A DNA stretch of 64,000 nt from Paroceanicella profunda (GTDB lineage Bacteria; Pseudomonadota; Alphaproteobacteria; Rhodobacterales; Rhodobacteraceae): contig NZ_CP040822.1 in assembly GCF_005887635.2 (NCBI RefSeq), forward strand, positions 73,472 through 137,471, written 5' to 3'. Positions 16,694-25,591 of the stretch are shown one piece after another. A model generated the notes under the pieces. It had not been told where the DNA came from. It saw only the letters and a program-made list of their open reading frames with translations, and ran no database searches. The position numbers and the translations under genes were made by a program. The first letter of the stretch is position 1. Each line of letters starts with the position of its first letter.

Positions 16694-18279
16694 GCGGCAT
16701 CCTCGCCCGGTTCACGGGTCTCCAGCCAGTTGCGCAACAGCAGCGTCGCCTCTTCCGAACGCTCGGCGATGGCCTCGCGCAGGGTGAGCAGGCGCGCTTC
16801 GGATTCGGGGGTGGGCCCGAGCACCTGCTGGGCGGCCTCCAGCGAGGCCGCGAGTTCCTCGGGGTTGATCATGCCCTGGCCGTCCTCCAGGGCATCCCCA
16901 TCGGCCTGCGTGAGGGCCACGGGCGGGGCGGCGAGCATCGGGCGCAGCACGAAGAGCCCGAGCAGCAGGGCCACGCCGGCCAGCACGCCGAGCTGGATCA
17001 GCGTCATCGCGTTCACCGCGAAGAGGTCGAACACTCCGGCTTCGGCGCGGGTGCCGAGCACCGGCTCGGGGGAGAATTCGAGGCTGTCGATGGTCACCAC
17101 GTCGCCGCGGGCCTCGTCGAAGCCGACCGCGGAGCGGACCAGTTCGCCCAGGGCCACGAGTTCGGCCTCCGGGCGCTGGGTCCAGGTGGTGGTGCCGTCC
17201 GCCGCGGTGGTGGTGAGGCCGTCCACCAGCACCGCGACCGAGAGCCGGCGCACGTCTCCGGGCATGCGCACGCGCTCGCGGCGCACTTCGGAGACCTCGA
17301 AATTCGAGCGCCCGCGGGTCTCGGAGCTGGAGCGTTTCGAGGTCTGCCCGCCCTGGCCGGCCTGGGCCGGGTCCGGGAGCTGGGAGGCGACGGTGACGCC
17401 GCCGGGCCCGTTGCCTTCGGAGGATTCGCTCTTCTCGCTGGTCTCCTCGGCGATGGCGACACGGCTGGCCGGATCGATCACCCGCTCGGAGACGGTCTCG
17501 CTCTCCATCACCGTGTCCACGGTGACCTCGACCACTGCCTTGCCGTCTCCGACACGCGCGGCGAGCAGGCGTTCGAGCTTGGCGCGCAGCTCCTCGGCGC
17601 GGCCGGTGCCGGAGAGGTCCTTCACCTGGGCGGGCGCATCGTCTCCGGCCGCGAGGATCACGCCGGCGACCGAATCGATCACCGTCACGTTGTCCGGGTT
17701 GAGCCCGGCCACGGCGGAGGCGACGAGATAGCGTGCGGCCCGTGCCTGGGTCTCGTCGACGGTGCCGCCGCCGGAGGTGAGAATCACCGAGGCCGTGGGC
17801 GCCTTGTCGCGCTCGAAGGGCCGGCGGACCGGGTTGGCGATATGCACCCGCGCCGCCCGCATGCCCGGGGCGGCGAGCAGCGTGCGGGCAAGCTCGCCCT
17901 CCTTCGCGCGCCAGTAGGTGGCGTCGAACATCTCCGCCGTGGTGCCGAAGCCCGACAGCCCGTCCAGCAGCTCGTACCCGGCGATTCCCGTGGCCGGCAG
18001 GTTTTCCGAGGCGAGGCCGAGCCGCACCCTGTCCCGTTCGTCCGTGGGCACGTAGATGGCCTGCCCCCGCAGTTCATAGGGCACGCCTTTCTGTTCCAGC
18101 GAGGTGATCACCTCGGCGGCGGCACGGGGCTCCAGCCCCGCGTAGAGGAGCGCCATGGAGGGCGCACTTGCGAGACGCGCGAGAGCGATGACGACGGCGA
18201 CGGTCGCCAGACCCGCCAGAATCGCCAGGATTCGCTTGCGCGCATCCATCTCCTTCCAGAGTGAGGCCAGTCGGTCCAA
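16690..18279 (-). CDS. fliF: Flagellar MS-ring protein FliF (TTG start)
   Basis: FliF forms the MS ring in the inner membrane (529 aa). TM1 lies at about residues 16-36, followed by the ring-building motifs (YAGLEPRAAAEV, VPYELRGQAIYVP, VRRPFERDKAPTASVIL), a low-complexity beta-collar loop at about 295-340, TM2 at about 430-450 and the C-terminal FliG-binding helices. The start is TTG; the next in-frame ATG (codon 11) has AAGGAG directly touching it, too close, and the TTG reading keeps the usual basic N-terminal segment. A stop lies just upstream in frame. Confidence 0.93.
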   Translation of the reverse strand: MDRLASLWKEMDARKRILAILAGLATVAVVIALARLASAPSMALLYAGLEPRAAAEVITSLEQKGVPYELRGQAIYVPTDERDRVRLGLASENLPATGIAGYELLDGLSGFGTTAEMFDATYWRAKEGELARTLLAAPGMRAARVHIANPVRRPFERDKAPTASVILTSGGGTVDETQARAARYLVASAVAGLNPDNVTVIDSVAGVILAAGDDAPAQVKDLSGTGRAEELRAKLERLLAARVGDGKAVVEVTVDTVMESETVSERVIDPASRVAIAEETSEKSESSEGNGPGGVTVASQLPDPAQAGQGGQTSKRSSSETRGRSNFEVSEVRRERVRMPGDVRRLSVAVLVDGLTTTAADGTTTWTQRPEAELVALGELVRSAVGFDEARGDVVTIDSLEFSPEPVLGTRAEAGVFDLFAVNAMTLIQLGVLAGVALLLGLFVLRPMLAAPPVALTQADGDALEDGQGMINPEELAASLEAAQQVLGPTPESEARLLTLREAIAERSEEATLLLRNWLETREPGEDAA

Positions 18280-18322
18280 GGCAGGGTGCTCTCATTGCTA
18301 ATCGCCTGAAGGGCCGTTCTGG

Positions 18323-18341
18323 CCCCCCTTCGCCTGGGGGG
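18323..18341. repeat. C6/G6 hairpin in the fliF-fliL divergent region
   Basis: CCCCCC at 18323-18328 pairs with GGGGGG at 18336-18341 around a 7-base loop. It lies 44-62 bp upstream of the fliF TTG, on the fliF side of the CtrA-like box. It may be a leader hairpin of the fliF operon or an operator. No function can be assigned. Confidence 0.35.
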
Positions 18342-18359
18342 ATATTCGCTGCCGCACAC

Positions 18360-18374
18360 TTAACATTAAGTTAG
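18360..18374. promoter_or_regulatory. Candidate CtrA box between fliF and fliL
   Basis: TTAA, CATTAAG, TTAG: one mismatch from TTAA-N7-TTAA. It lies 52-66 bp upstream of the fliL ATG and 81-95 bp upstream of the fliF TTG, so it could control both divergent operons. CtrA control of flagellar genes is established for this bacterial group; binding here is inferred. Confidence 0.55.
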
Positions 18375-18425
18375 TCCCTGCCGCGCTAGATGGGCCCATC
18401 GATCACTGGTTCCCGAGGATGCGCG

Positions 18426-18950
18426 ATGAGCGATGCGACGATGGATGCGGAGGCCGTGGCGGAGGGCGCGTCCGACGCCGACGCCGCGCCGAAGAAGAAG
18501 GGCAAGGGTCTGCTCATCGGGCTCGTGGCCGCGGTGCTCTTCGGGGCGGGGGGCTTCTACGCCACCTTCTCGGGCATGGTGTCGCTGCCCTTCGGCGGCG
18601 GGGAGGCCGGCCATGCGGCGCCCGGGGAGCCGGTGCCCGAGCCGCTCTCGCCCATGGCTTTCCTGCCGCTGGGGGACATCGTCATCACCCTCGGCGCCCC
18701 GGCGGGGGCGCGGCAGCTGCAGTTCACCAGCCAGGTCGAGGTGAATCCCGATTACCGCGCCGATGTGGAGCTCTTGCAGCCGCGGATGCTCGACGTGGTC
18801 AACACCTATCTGCGCGCCGTCGAGCTGCGCGACCTCGCGGATCCCGCCGCGATGGGGCGGATTCGCGCCCAGTTGCTGCGCCGCATCCAGATCGTCACCG
18901 GCGAGGGCCGGGTGCGCGACCTGCTGATCACCAACTTCGTGCTGAACTGA
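18426..18950 (+). CDS. fliL: Flagellar basal body-associated protein FliL
   Basis: FliL is an inner-membrane protein around the stator that supports torque (174 aa). A short cytoplasmic Ala/Asp/Lys segment precedes one TM at about 40-60 (GLLIGLVAAVLFGAGGFYA), then a periplasmic FliL domain with FLPLGDIVITLG and RDLLITNFVLN at the end. The ATG at 18426 follows GAGG; an in-frame ATG 36 bp earlier is less likely. It heads the fliL-DUF6468-motE-motA unit. Confidence 0.92.
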   Translation: MSDATMDAEAVAEGASDADAAPKKKGKGLLIGLVAAVLFGAGGFYATFSGMVSLPFGGGEAGHAAPGEPVPEPLSPMAFLPLGDIVITLGAPAGARQLQFTSQVEVNPDYRADVELLQPRMLDVVNTYLRAVELRDLADPAAMGRIRAQLLRRIQIVTGEGRVRDLLITNFVLN

Positions 18951-18990
18951 GGCGCCGCATGCCCGGCGGCAGAGACCCGAGGAGAGTGCC

Positions 18991-19824
18991 ATGGCGCTGA
19001 TCGCCGACGGATTGATGATCGTGGCCTCGCTGGTCGCGGCGATCTACTGCATCGTGCTGTCGAGCCGTGTGCGCGGCCTCACGAACCTCGACCAGGGGCT
19101 CGGCGCGGCCATTGCCGGGCTCTCGCGCCAGGTCGACGGCATGCAGGGGGCGCTGGAGCAGGCCAAGCGGGCCTCCGGCGCCTCGGTGCGCGAATTGCGC
19201 GAGATGACGGCCAGGGCGGAATCCGCCGCGGGCCGGCTGGAGCTGCTGCTCGCCGCCCTGCACACCGATGACGCGGCACGCCCGATCCCCTCCGACCTGC
19301 GCGCCACCGCCCGGGCGGCGGCCGCCGCGGCCCCCGTCACCGCACCTGCCGAGACCGCCCCCCCCGTCGCCGCGGCGCCCCCGCCGATGGAGGAGGCGCC
19401 GGCCGCATCCTGGCAGGCGGAGCCCGGACGACCCGCCGGGGCCTTCTCCGGGGATCCCGGGCCCGACCCCGAACCGGATGCTGAACCGGAGCCGGACGTT
19501 GCCGCGGATGTCGGGCCCCCGCCGGCCCCCCTGGCGGAGGAGGAACCTTCCCCGCCCGCTCCGCTGGCCGCGGAAATGGCGGACGCGCTGCCCGAGCCCG
19601 AAATTGCTCCCGAGCCCGAGCCCGAGCCCGAGCCCGAGATCCTTCCCGACCCCCCGGGCGGCGAGCGCCCGGCACCGGCCTCCAAAACCTCGGACAGGAT
19701 GGAGGAAAGCGAGGAGGGCGAGCTGGCACTTGCGCCGCCGCCCCCCCGGCCCGCTCCCGGGTCTCCCGCCGCCGAGAGCCTGCGCACTGCCCTTCGTGAC
19801 CTTCTGGGAAGGAGAGAGACATGA
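18991..19824 (+). CDS. DUF6468-type membrane-anchored flagellar accessory protein
   Basis: This protein of 277 aa has an N-terminal TM (about 1-24), a coiled-coil segment to about residue 90 (RQVDGMQGALEQAKR, REMTARAESAAGRLELLL), then a long Pro/Ala/Glu-rich tail including a run of Pro-Glu pairs (about 205-218). Its place between fliL and a motE-like gene matches a conserved but uncharacterised alphaproteobacterial flagellar gene (DUF6468). It overlaps the next gene by 4 bp. No enzymatic motif is seen. A positioning or stator-related scaffold role is a guess. Confidence 0.65.
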   Translation: MALIADGLMIVASLVAAIYCIVLSSRVRGLTNLDQGLGAAIAGLSRQVDGMQGALEQAKRASGASVRELREMTARAESAAGRLELLLAALHTDDAARPIPSDLRATARAAAAAAPVTAPAETAPPVAAAPPPMEEAPAASWQAEPGRPAGAFSGDPGPDPEPDAEPEPDVAADVGPPPAPLAEEEPSPPAPLAAEMADALPEPEIAPEPEPEPEPEILPDPPGGERPAPASKTSDRMEESEEGELALAPPPPRPAPGSPAAESLRTALRDLLGRRET

Positions 19825-20408
19825 GCCGCCCCCGCCGCCAGGCCGCGCCACGCGCGCTGATGCTCGTCGCCGTGTGTTTCGGCGGCTCGCTGGCCCTGCG
19901 CCTCACCGAACACGGCGAGGTGATCGCCGCGGAGCTTTCGGGACATGGCGAGGAGACTGTGGCCGGCGCCCCGGCCGTGACACCGGGCTGCAGCCCCGAT
20001 CCGGGCGCCAACGACCTTCTGGCCGCGATCCGTGACCGGGAGGCCCAGCTCGAGGCGCGCGAATCCGAACTGGCCGGGCGCGAACAGATGCTCAGCGTGG
20101 CCCGGGCCAAGATCGAGGAACAGATCGCCTCGCTCGAGGATGCCGAGCGCCGCCTCGCCGACACGCTCTCCATTGCCGACAAGGCGGCCGAGCAGGACGT
20201 GGCCCGGCTGGTCTCGGTCTACGAGACGATGAACCCCAAGGCCGCGGCGCAGATCTTCGCGACCATGGACGTGAGCTTCGCCGCCGGCTTCCTCACCCGC
20301 ATGCGCCCGGAAAGCGCCGCGGCGATTCTCGCCGGCATCGATGCGGACCGCGCCTATGCGATCTCCGCCACCATGGCCGGGCGCAATGCCCGCGCCCCCA
20401 CCCAGTAG
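19821..20408 (+). CDS. motE: MotE-like protein with coiled coil and MgtE_N-like domain
   Basis: This 195-aa protein has a signal/anchor at the N-terminus (about 10-28), a charged coiled coil at about 75-125 (EAQLEARESELAGREQML), and a C-terminal MgtE_N-like helical domain (SVYETMNPKAAAQIFATMD, AAILAGIDADRAYAIS). In Sinorhizobium MotE is a periplasmic chaperone of MotC needed for motor function. The location just upstream of motA fits. The exact partner here is unknown, but the protein after MotA is a candidate. Confidence 0.78.
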   Translation: MSRPRRQAAPRALMLVAVCFGGSLALRLTEHGEVIAAELSGHGEETVAGAPAVTPGCSPDPGANDLLAAIRDREAQLEARESELAGREQMLSVARAKIEEQIASLEDAERRLADTLSIADKAAEQDVARLVSVYETMNPKAAAQIFATMDVSFAAGFLTRMRPESAAAILAGIDADRAYAISATMAGRNARAPTQ

Positions 20409-20451
20409 GGACTGGATGGGCCTGCGCTTCGCAGTTTCTTAACCCCGGCGG

Positions 20452-20459
20452 GCCGATAC
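20452..20459 (+). promoter_or_regulatory. Sigma-28-like -10 element upstream of motA
   Basis: GCCGATAC matches seven of eight bases of the flagellar sigma-28 -10 box GCCGATAA. AGTTT lies upstream at 20433-20437, but 14 bases away rather than the canonical 11, so the -35 side is weak. A TTAAC half-site also occurs at 20439-20443. It is 65-72 bp upstream of the motA GTG. Confidence 0.3.
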
Positions 20460-20523
20460 TCGGCCCGGTCAGGATCAGGCGGGAAACCCGCTCCATAATC
20501 CCTCAGCAACCGGGAGAAGCCCA

Positions 20524-21393
20524 GTGATCGGAATCATCGGGATCGTGGTCATCCTTGTCATGGTCTTCGGGGGCTACATCGCGGCCGGGGGCAAGATGGC
20601 GATCATCATCCATGCCCTGCCCTTCGAGATGATCATCATCGGGGGGGCGGCGGTGGGAGCGTTCATCATCTCCAATGACGGTGCGGCCGTGAAGCAGACG
20701 CTCAAGGACATGGGCAAGGTCTTCAAGGGCGTGCGCTGGAAGGGCCAGGACTTTCAGGATCTGCTCTGCCTGCTCTTCGAGCTGATCAAGATCGCCCGTC
20801 AGAACCCTGTCGAGCTCGAAGGCCATATCGAGAACCCGCATGAATCGGCGATCTTCGGGAAATACCCCAAGATCCAGCACGACCATGCCGCCGTGGACAT
20901 GATCTGCGACACGTTCCGCAACGCCACGATGAACTATGACGACCCGAACCAGGTCGAGGAGGTTCTCGACAAGCAGCTCGACGCGGAAAAGCACCACGCC
21001 CTGCATTCCAGCCACGCCATGCAGCAGATCGCCGACGGCCTTCCGGCGCTGGGCATCGTCGCCGCGGTGCTGGGCGTCATCAAGACCATGGCCTCGATCG
21101 ACCAGCCCCCGGCCGTGCTGGGCGGGCTGATCGGCGGCGCCCTGGTCGGCACCTTTCTCGGCGTGTTCCTGGCCTACGGCATCATGGGGCCCTTCGCGGC
21201 CAAGGTGAAGACCGTCTGCGAGGCCGATCACCAGTTCTACGTCCTGATCCGCGAAGTGCTGGTGGCCAACCTGCACAACCACGCCCCCAACATCTGCATC
21301 GAGGTCGGCCGGCAGAACACGCCGCATTCGGTGCGTCCGAGCTTCAATGCCATGGATGAGGCGCTGCGCAACACCAAGGGGGCGGCTGCATGA
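20524..21393 (+). CDS. motA: Flagellar stator protein MotA (GTG start)
   Basis: MotA is the membrane subunit of the proton-driven stator (289 aa). Four TM helices are visible: IGIIGIVVILVMVFGGYI, the next at about 33-52, and the C-terminal pair (LPALGIVAAVLGVIKTM; LVGTFLGVFLAYGIMGPF). The cytoplasmic loop holds the torque residues region (about 70-150). The start is GTG with GGGAGAAG before it; no ATG lies before the first helix. The stop overlaps the following gene (ATGA). Confidence 0.95.
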   Translation: MIGIIGIVVILVMVFGGYIAAGGKMAIIIHALPFEMIIIGGAAVGAFIISNDGAAVKQTLKDMGKVFKGVRWKGQDFQDLLCLLFELIKIARQNPVELEGHIENPHESAIFGKYPKIQHDHAAVDMICDTFRNATMNYDDPNQVEEVLDKQLDAEKHHALHSSHAMQQIADGLPALGIVAAVLGVIKTMASIDQPPAVLGGLIGGALVGTFLGVFLAYGIMGPFAAKVKTVCEADHQFYVLIREVLVANLHNHAPNICIEVGRQNTPHSVRPSFNAMDEALRNTKGAAA

Positions 21394-24041
21394 GTGTGCA
21401 GGTCCGCTCCGGACACGGGCCGGCGCCCTCTCCGGGCCCGCAGGCCGCCGGGCTTCGGGCCCGCGCCGCGGCCCTGGCATGGTCGGTCCTGCTGCCGGCG
21501 CTGGTGCTCTGTGCGCTGATCCTGCCGGCGGCGGCCCAGGCCCCCCTGCTGCTGCGCGCCGGCGATCAGAGCCGGATGTCGCGCCTCGTGCTCGACCTGC
21601 CGCCGGGCACGCCCTGGTCCACGGACCAGGACGGGCGCACGGTCATGGTCCGCTTCCCGGGCATCGCGCTGGACTTCGACACCCGCGCCATCTTCCCCGA
21701 CCGGCGGGCAAGCCGGGTGCTCTCGGCCCAGGTCCGCAACGAAGTGACCGGGACCATCCTGTTCCTGACCCTGGCCTGTGACTGCACGGCCGAGAGCTTC
21801 GCGCTCGGCCCGCGCAAGCTGATCATCGACGTGCGCGACCGCACCAGCCCGAAGGACGCGGCCGAGGCGCCGCGTGCGCCCGAGGGCCGCGTCGAAGGCA
21901 ACGTCGCGGCCGAAGCGCCGTCCCGCGAGGCACCGCCGGCCGGGGCCGCACCTGCTGCGCGCACGGCGGCTGCTCCGGAGGCACAGGCCCCCGCCGGCAC
22001 CGCTCCCTCCGCGCAGGCCCCGGCGCCGCCTCCGCCAGCAGGCGCGGCCCCGCCCGCGGATCCGGCTGCCGCACTGGCCCATGCGCCGGACGGCGATGTC
22101 CCGGTTCCGACCCCCATGCCCCGCCCCGAAACCCGGCCGGCCCTGAAAGGCGACGATCTCGCCGCCATCGAGGCGGCCCGCAGCCGGCTGATGGAAAAGC
22201 TCGCCCGCGCGGCGGAGCAGGGCCTGGTCGAATTCCGGACCCCCGAGGCCGGCGCCGAGGCTGCGGAGGGCCAGGCCCCGTCTGCGGCCGCAGCGGCCGA
22301 GGCAGAGCCCGGCATGCCGGAGGAGACGGCCGGGGCCGACGGGGCGGACCAGCCGGCAGACGCGGCGCAGGCCACGGAGGGACCCGCGGCCGCCCCTTCT
22401 CCGGAGGATGGCCCTGCTCTCACGGTCACCACCGCGCGCGAGCGGGACCGGGCCGCGGACACGGAGGGTGCCGCCCCGCCACCGCCCTACTGCCTGCCCG
22501 AGGAAGCGCTCGACATCACCTCCTGGGCCAGCAGCGAGCCCGTCGTCACCCAGATCGCGGAGGCGCGTGCCGGGTTGATCGGCGAATTCGACCGCCCCGA
22601 TCCGGAGGCGGTGAGCCGGCTCGTGCGGCTCTACATCCACTACGGATTCGGGCTCGAGGCCCAGGATCTGCTGGACAACATGGGCACCCAGATCCCGCGC
22701 AGTGCCCTGCTGCGCGACCTGGCCCGGGTGGTCGAGGGCGGCACGCCCCTGCCGGACGGGCCGCTGGCCCTGCAGGTCGGCTGCCCGGGCCGGGCCGGGT
22801 TCTGGGGGTTGCTCGCGGCCACGGACCCGGAGACCGGCACGGTGCCGCCCGGGATCCCCGTGCCCGACACCACGACGCTGCGGGATGTATTCTCGGAATT
22901 CCCCGCCGTGCCGCGCCGGCTGCTCGGGCCGCGCATGGCGCTCGGTCTGCTGGACCTGGGGCGGGAAGCCGATGCCGGGCTCGTGCTGTCGCTCACCGCC
23001 GTTCACCCCGGCGATCCCGGCGATGCCTATGAATACGCCCGGGCCAAGCTGCTCGAGGCGCAGGGGGCGCCGGAGGCCGCCGAGGTGATCTATCGCCAGC
23101 TCATCGACGACAACCGCCCCAATGCGCCGGCCGCGATGATCGCCCTCACCGAGAGCCGGCTGCAACGCGGCCTGCCCCCGCCGGGCGCGATGGCCGCCGA
23201 TCTCGCCGGCCAGGCCCGGCAGGTCCGGCGCACCGAGCAGGGTCGCCGGCTGGAGGCTGCCGAAATCGAGGCGCGGGCTGCCAGTGGCGAACTGGACCGG
23301 GCGTTGCGCCTGATCGCCGACGATCTGGCCGAGACGCCGGGGCGCGGGGCCGAACTGCGCGAGGCGGCCGCGCGGGTTCTGGCCCGCAGCCGGGCGCCGG
23401 AGGCGGATCCGGCGAGCTATGCCGCGGCCGTCCTTGCGCATCGTACCCTGCTCTCCGAGGGGCCCGAGGCCGACCCTGCGCGGCTGATCGTGGCCGATGA
23501 GCTCACCCGCATCGGGCTGCCCAATGCGGCGCTCGACATCCTCGGCCCCACGCTGTCGCGCGGCGCACCCGAGGCCCGGCTTGCCGCTGCCCGCGCGCAT
23601 GACCTGCTCGGCGAATCCACCCCGACCCTCGACCTGCTCGAGGGCATGGCCGGCCCGGATGTGGCCCGATTGCGCGCTGCCGCCCTCGCCCGGAGGCAGG
23701 ATTATGCCGGCGCCCGCATCGCGCTCGCCGGCGCGGGAGACCGCCAGCGCGAAGCGACCCTGGCCTTCGCGGCGGGGGACTGGGCGGCCGCGCTGGAGGC
23801 ACCGGACCCGGTTGCCCGGACCATGGCCGCCTATATGGCCGGCCTCGGCCCCGAGGCCGCCAACCTGCCCGGCGCGGCGGATGTCGCGGCGCCGCTCGCC
23901 GCCTTCCTCGCCACGCCCGTGCCCGAAGACGAGATCAGCCTCGCCGGCGCCCGCCAGACCATCGACCTGTCGCGCAGCGCCCGCGCCCTCATCACCGAGA
24001 CCCTCGGTCTCCCGCCGCCCGCCCAGGCGCCGGGTGGCTGA
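21390..24041 (+). CDS. Large secreted AMIN-like/TPR protein coupled to motA, possible MotC analogue
   Basis: This 883-aa protein starts with a signal peptide (hydrophobic core at about 30-47, AQA before Pro). An AMIN-like beta domain at about 50-150 (MSRLVLDLPPGTPW, RKLIIDVRD) is followed by a long Pro/Ala-rich linker to about 365 and a C-terminal half of TPR-like helical repeats (about 380-870). It overlaps motA by 4 bp and precedes flgF by 17 bp. I do not recognise a named family. Periplasmic location, TPR content and coupling to motA/motE suggest a stator-stabilising role like rhizobial MotC, but this is inference. Confidence 0.55.
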   Translation: MSVQVRSGHGPAPSPGPQAAGLRARAAALAWSVLLPALVLCALILPAAAQAPLLLRAGDQSRMSRLVLDLPPGTPWSTDQDGRTVMVRFPGIALDFDTRAIFPDRRASRVLSAQVRNEVTGTILFLTLACDCTAESFALGPRKLIIDVRDRTSPKDAAEAPRAPEGRVEGNVAAEAPSREAPPAGAAPAARTAAAPEAQAPAGTAPSAQAPAPPPPAGAAPPADPAAALAHAPDGDVPVPTPMPRPETRPALKGDDLAAIEAARSRLMEKLARAAEQGLVEFRTPEAGAEAAEGQAPSAAAAAEAEPGMPEETAGADGADQPADAAQATEGPAAAPSPEDGPALTVTTARERDRAADTEGAAPPPPYCLPEEALDITSWASSEPVVTQIAEARAGLIGEFDRPDPEAVSRLVRLYIHYGFGLEAQDLLDNMGTQIPRSALLRDLARVVEGGTPLPDGPLALQVGCPGRAGFWGLLAATDPETGTVPPGIPVPDTTTLRDVFSEFPAVPRRLLGPRMALGLLDLGREADAGLVLSLTAVHPGDPGDAYEYARAKLLEAQGAPEAAEVIYRQLIDDNRPNAPAAMIALTESRLQRGLPPPGAMAADLAGQARQVRRTEQGRRLEAAEIEARAASGELDRALRLIADDLAETPGRGAELREAAARVLARSRAPEADPASYAAAVLAHRTLLSEGPEADPARLIVADELTRIGLPNAALDILGPTLSRGAPEARLAAARAHDLLGESTPTLDLLEGMAGPDVARLRAAALARRQDYAGARIALAGAGDRQREATLAFAAGDWAAALEAPDPVARTMAAYMAGLGPEAANLPGAADVAAPLAAFLATPVPEDEISLAGARQTIDLSRSARALITETLGLPPPAQAPGG

Positions 24042-24058
24042 CCGGAAGGAGCCGGACC

Positions 24059-24781
24059 ATGGATAATCCCAGTTACGTGACCCTCAGCCGCCAGAGCGGC
24101 CTGCAGAAGGCGATGACCGTCATCGCCAACAACATCGCCAACATGTCGACCAACGGGTTCCGCCGCGAAGGCGTGATCTTCGCGGAGATGTACGCGCCCA
24201 TTCCCGGCCAGCCGGACACCATGGCGATGACCGCGGCGCGGGTGCGCCTCACCGACATGTCCGCCGGGCCGCTCACCACCACCGGCGGCACGTTCGATTT
24301 CGCCATCGACGGGCCGGGGTTCTTCACCATCGAGACCCCTGACGGGCCGCGCCTCACCCGCGACGGCGCCTTCGCCCGCAACATCGACGGCGAACTGGTC
24401 ACCCTCGATGGCAACCGGGTGCTCGACGACGGTGGCGCGCCGATCTTCCTGCCCCCCGACTCGGCCTCGATCGCGGTTGCCGCCGACGGGACCATCGACG
24501 CCGATGGCCAGGCCCTCGGCGCACTCGGTGTCGTCGAGGTCGCCGACCCCAAGACCCTCATCCGCGAGGCCTCCGGCCTGTTTGCCACCGATGACGTGCT
24601 TCTGCCCTCCGAGACCAGCCGGATCCTGCAGGGCCGGCTCGAGCAGTCGAATGTCGACCCGGTGATCGAGATGACCCGGATGATCGAGGTCCAGCGCAGC
24701 TACGAACTCGGCTCCGGTTTCGCCGACCGCGAGGATGACCGGATCCGCAACCTCGTCCGCACCCTGGGCCAGCAGGTCTGA
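24059..24781 (+). CDS. flgF: Flagellar proximal rod protein FlgF
   Basis: FlgF is a proximal rod subunit (240 aa). The N-terminal signature is ANNIANMSTNGFRREG, the middle has DFAIDGPGFFTIETPDGPRLTRDG, and the C-terminus is NVDPVIEMTRMIEVQRSYE. The LSRQSGLQKAM beginning and the shorter length separate it from FlgG, which follows 19 bp later. AAGGAG precedes the ATG. Confidence 0.95.
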   Translation: MDNPSYVTLSRQSGLQKAMTVIANNIANMSTNGFRREGVIFAEMYAPIPGQPDTMAMTAARVRLTDMSAGPLTTTGGTFDFAIDGPGFFTIETPDGPRLTRDGAFARNIDGELVTLDGNRVLDDGGAPIFLPPDSASIAVAADGTIDADGQALGALGVVEVADPKTLIREASGLFATDDVLLPSETSRILQGRLEQSNVDPVIEMTRMIEVQRSYELGSGFADREDDRIRNLVRTLGQQV

Positions 24782-24800
24782 CCACGAAAGGAAGCTTCCC

Positions 24801-25586
24801 ATGCGCGCGCTCAACATCGCCGCCACCGGCATGCAGGCCCAGCAGATGCGGGTCGAGGTGATCTCCAACAACCTCGCCAACATGTCGACCACCGCCTACA
24901 ACACCCGCCGGGCCGAGTTCGCGGACCTGCATTACCAGCAGGTCCAGCGCGCCGGCACGGTGAACTCGACCACCGGGGTGCTGCTGCCCGCGGGGGTGCA
25001 GCTCGGTCTCGGGGTCCGGGCGTCCGCCGTCTCGATGAATGTCGCCCAGGGCGCGCTCATGCAGACCGGGGGCGAGCTTGACCTCGCCATCGAGGGCAAC
25101 GGCTATCTCGAGGTGCTGATGCCCAACGGCACCTCCTCCTACACCCGCGACGGGGCGCTGAAACGCGACCCGGACGGGCTCATCGTCACGTCCGACGGCT
25201 TTTCCGTGATCCCCGAAATCACCATCCCGCAGGACGCGACCGGCATCACCGTGAACGCGAACGGCGAGGTCTATGCCAGCTTTGACGACCAGGTCGACGA
25301 TCAGCTCCTCGGCCAGTTCAGCCTGGTGAGCTTCTCCAACCAGAAGGGGCTCGAGGCGCTCGGCGGCAATCTCTACCGCGAGACCGCCGCCTCCGGGCAG
25401 CCGGTGGTGGGCGACCCCGGGGTCGACGGGCGCGGCACGTTCCGCCAGGGCTACCTGGAGGAAAGCTCGGTCGACGCGGTGCGCGAGATCACCGAACTCA
25501 TCGAGGCGCAGCGCGGTTACGAGCTCAACGCCAAGGTCATCACCGCCGCCGACCAGATGCTCGGCGCCACGACCCAGCTCAGGTGA
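24801..25586 (+). CDS. flgG: Flagellar distal rod protein FlgG
   Basis: FlgG builds the distal rod (261 aa). The start MRALNIAATGMQAQQMRVEV is the family hallmark; SNNLANMSTTAYNTRRAEF, the LDLAIEGNGYLEV motif and the C-terminal SVDAVREITELIEAQRGYE are all present. The ATG is set by AAAGGAAG upstream; the open frame extends 66 bp earlier into flgF without support. Confidence 0.97.
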   Translation: MRALNIAATGMQAQQMRVEVISNNLANMSTTAYNTRRAEFADLHYQQVQRAGTVNSTTGVLLPAGVQLGLGVRASAVSMNVAQGALMQTGGELDLAIEGNGYLEVLMPNGTSSYTRDGALKRDPDGLIVTSDGFSVIPEITIPQDATGITVNANGEVYASFDDQVDDQLLGQFSLVSFSNQKGLEALGGNLYRETAASGQPVVGDPGVDGRGTFRQGYLEESSVDAVREITELIEAQRGYELNAKVITAADQMLGATTQLR

Positions 25587-25591
25587 GCGTG

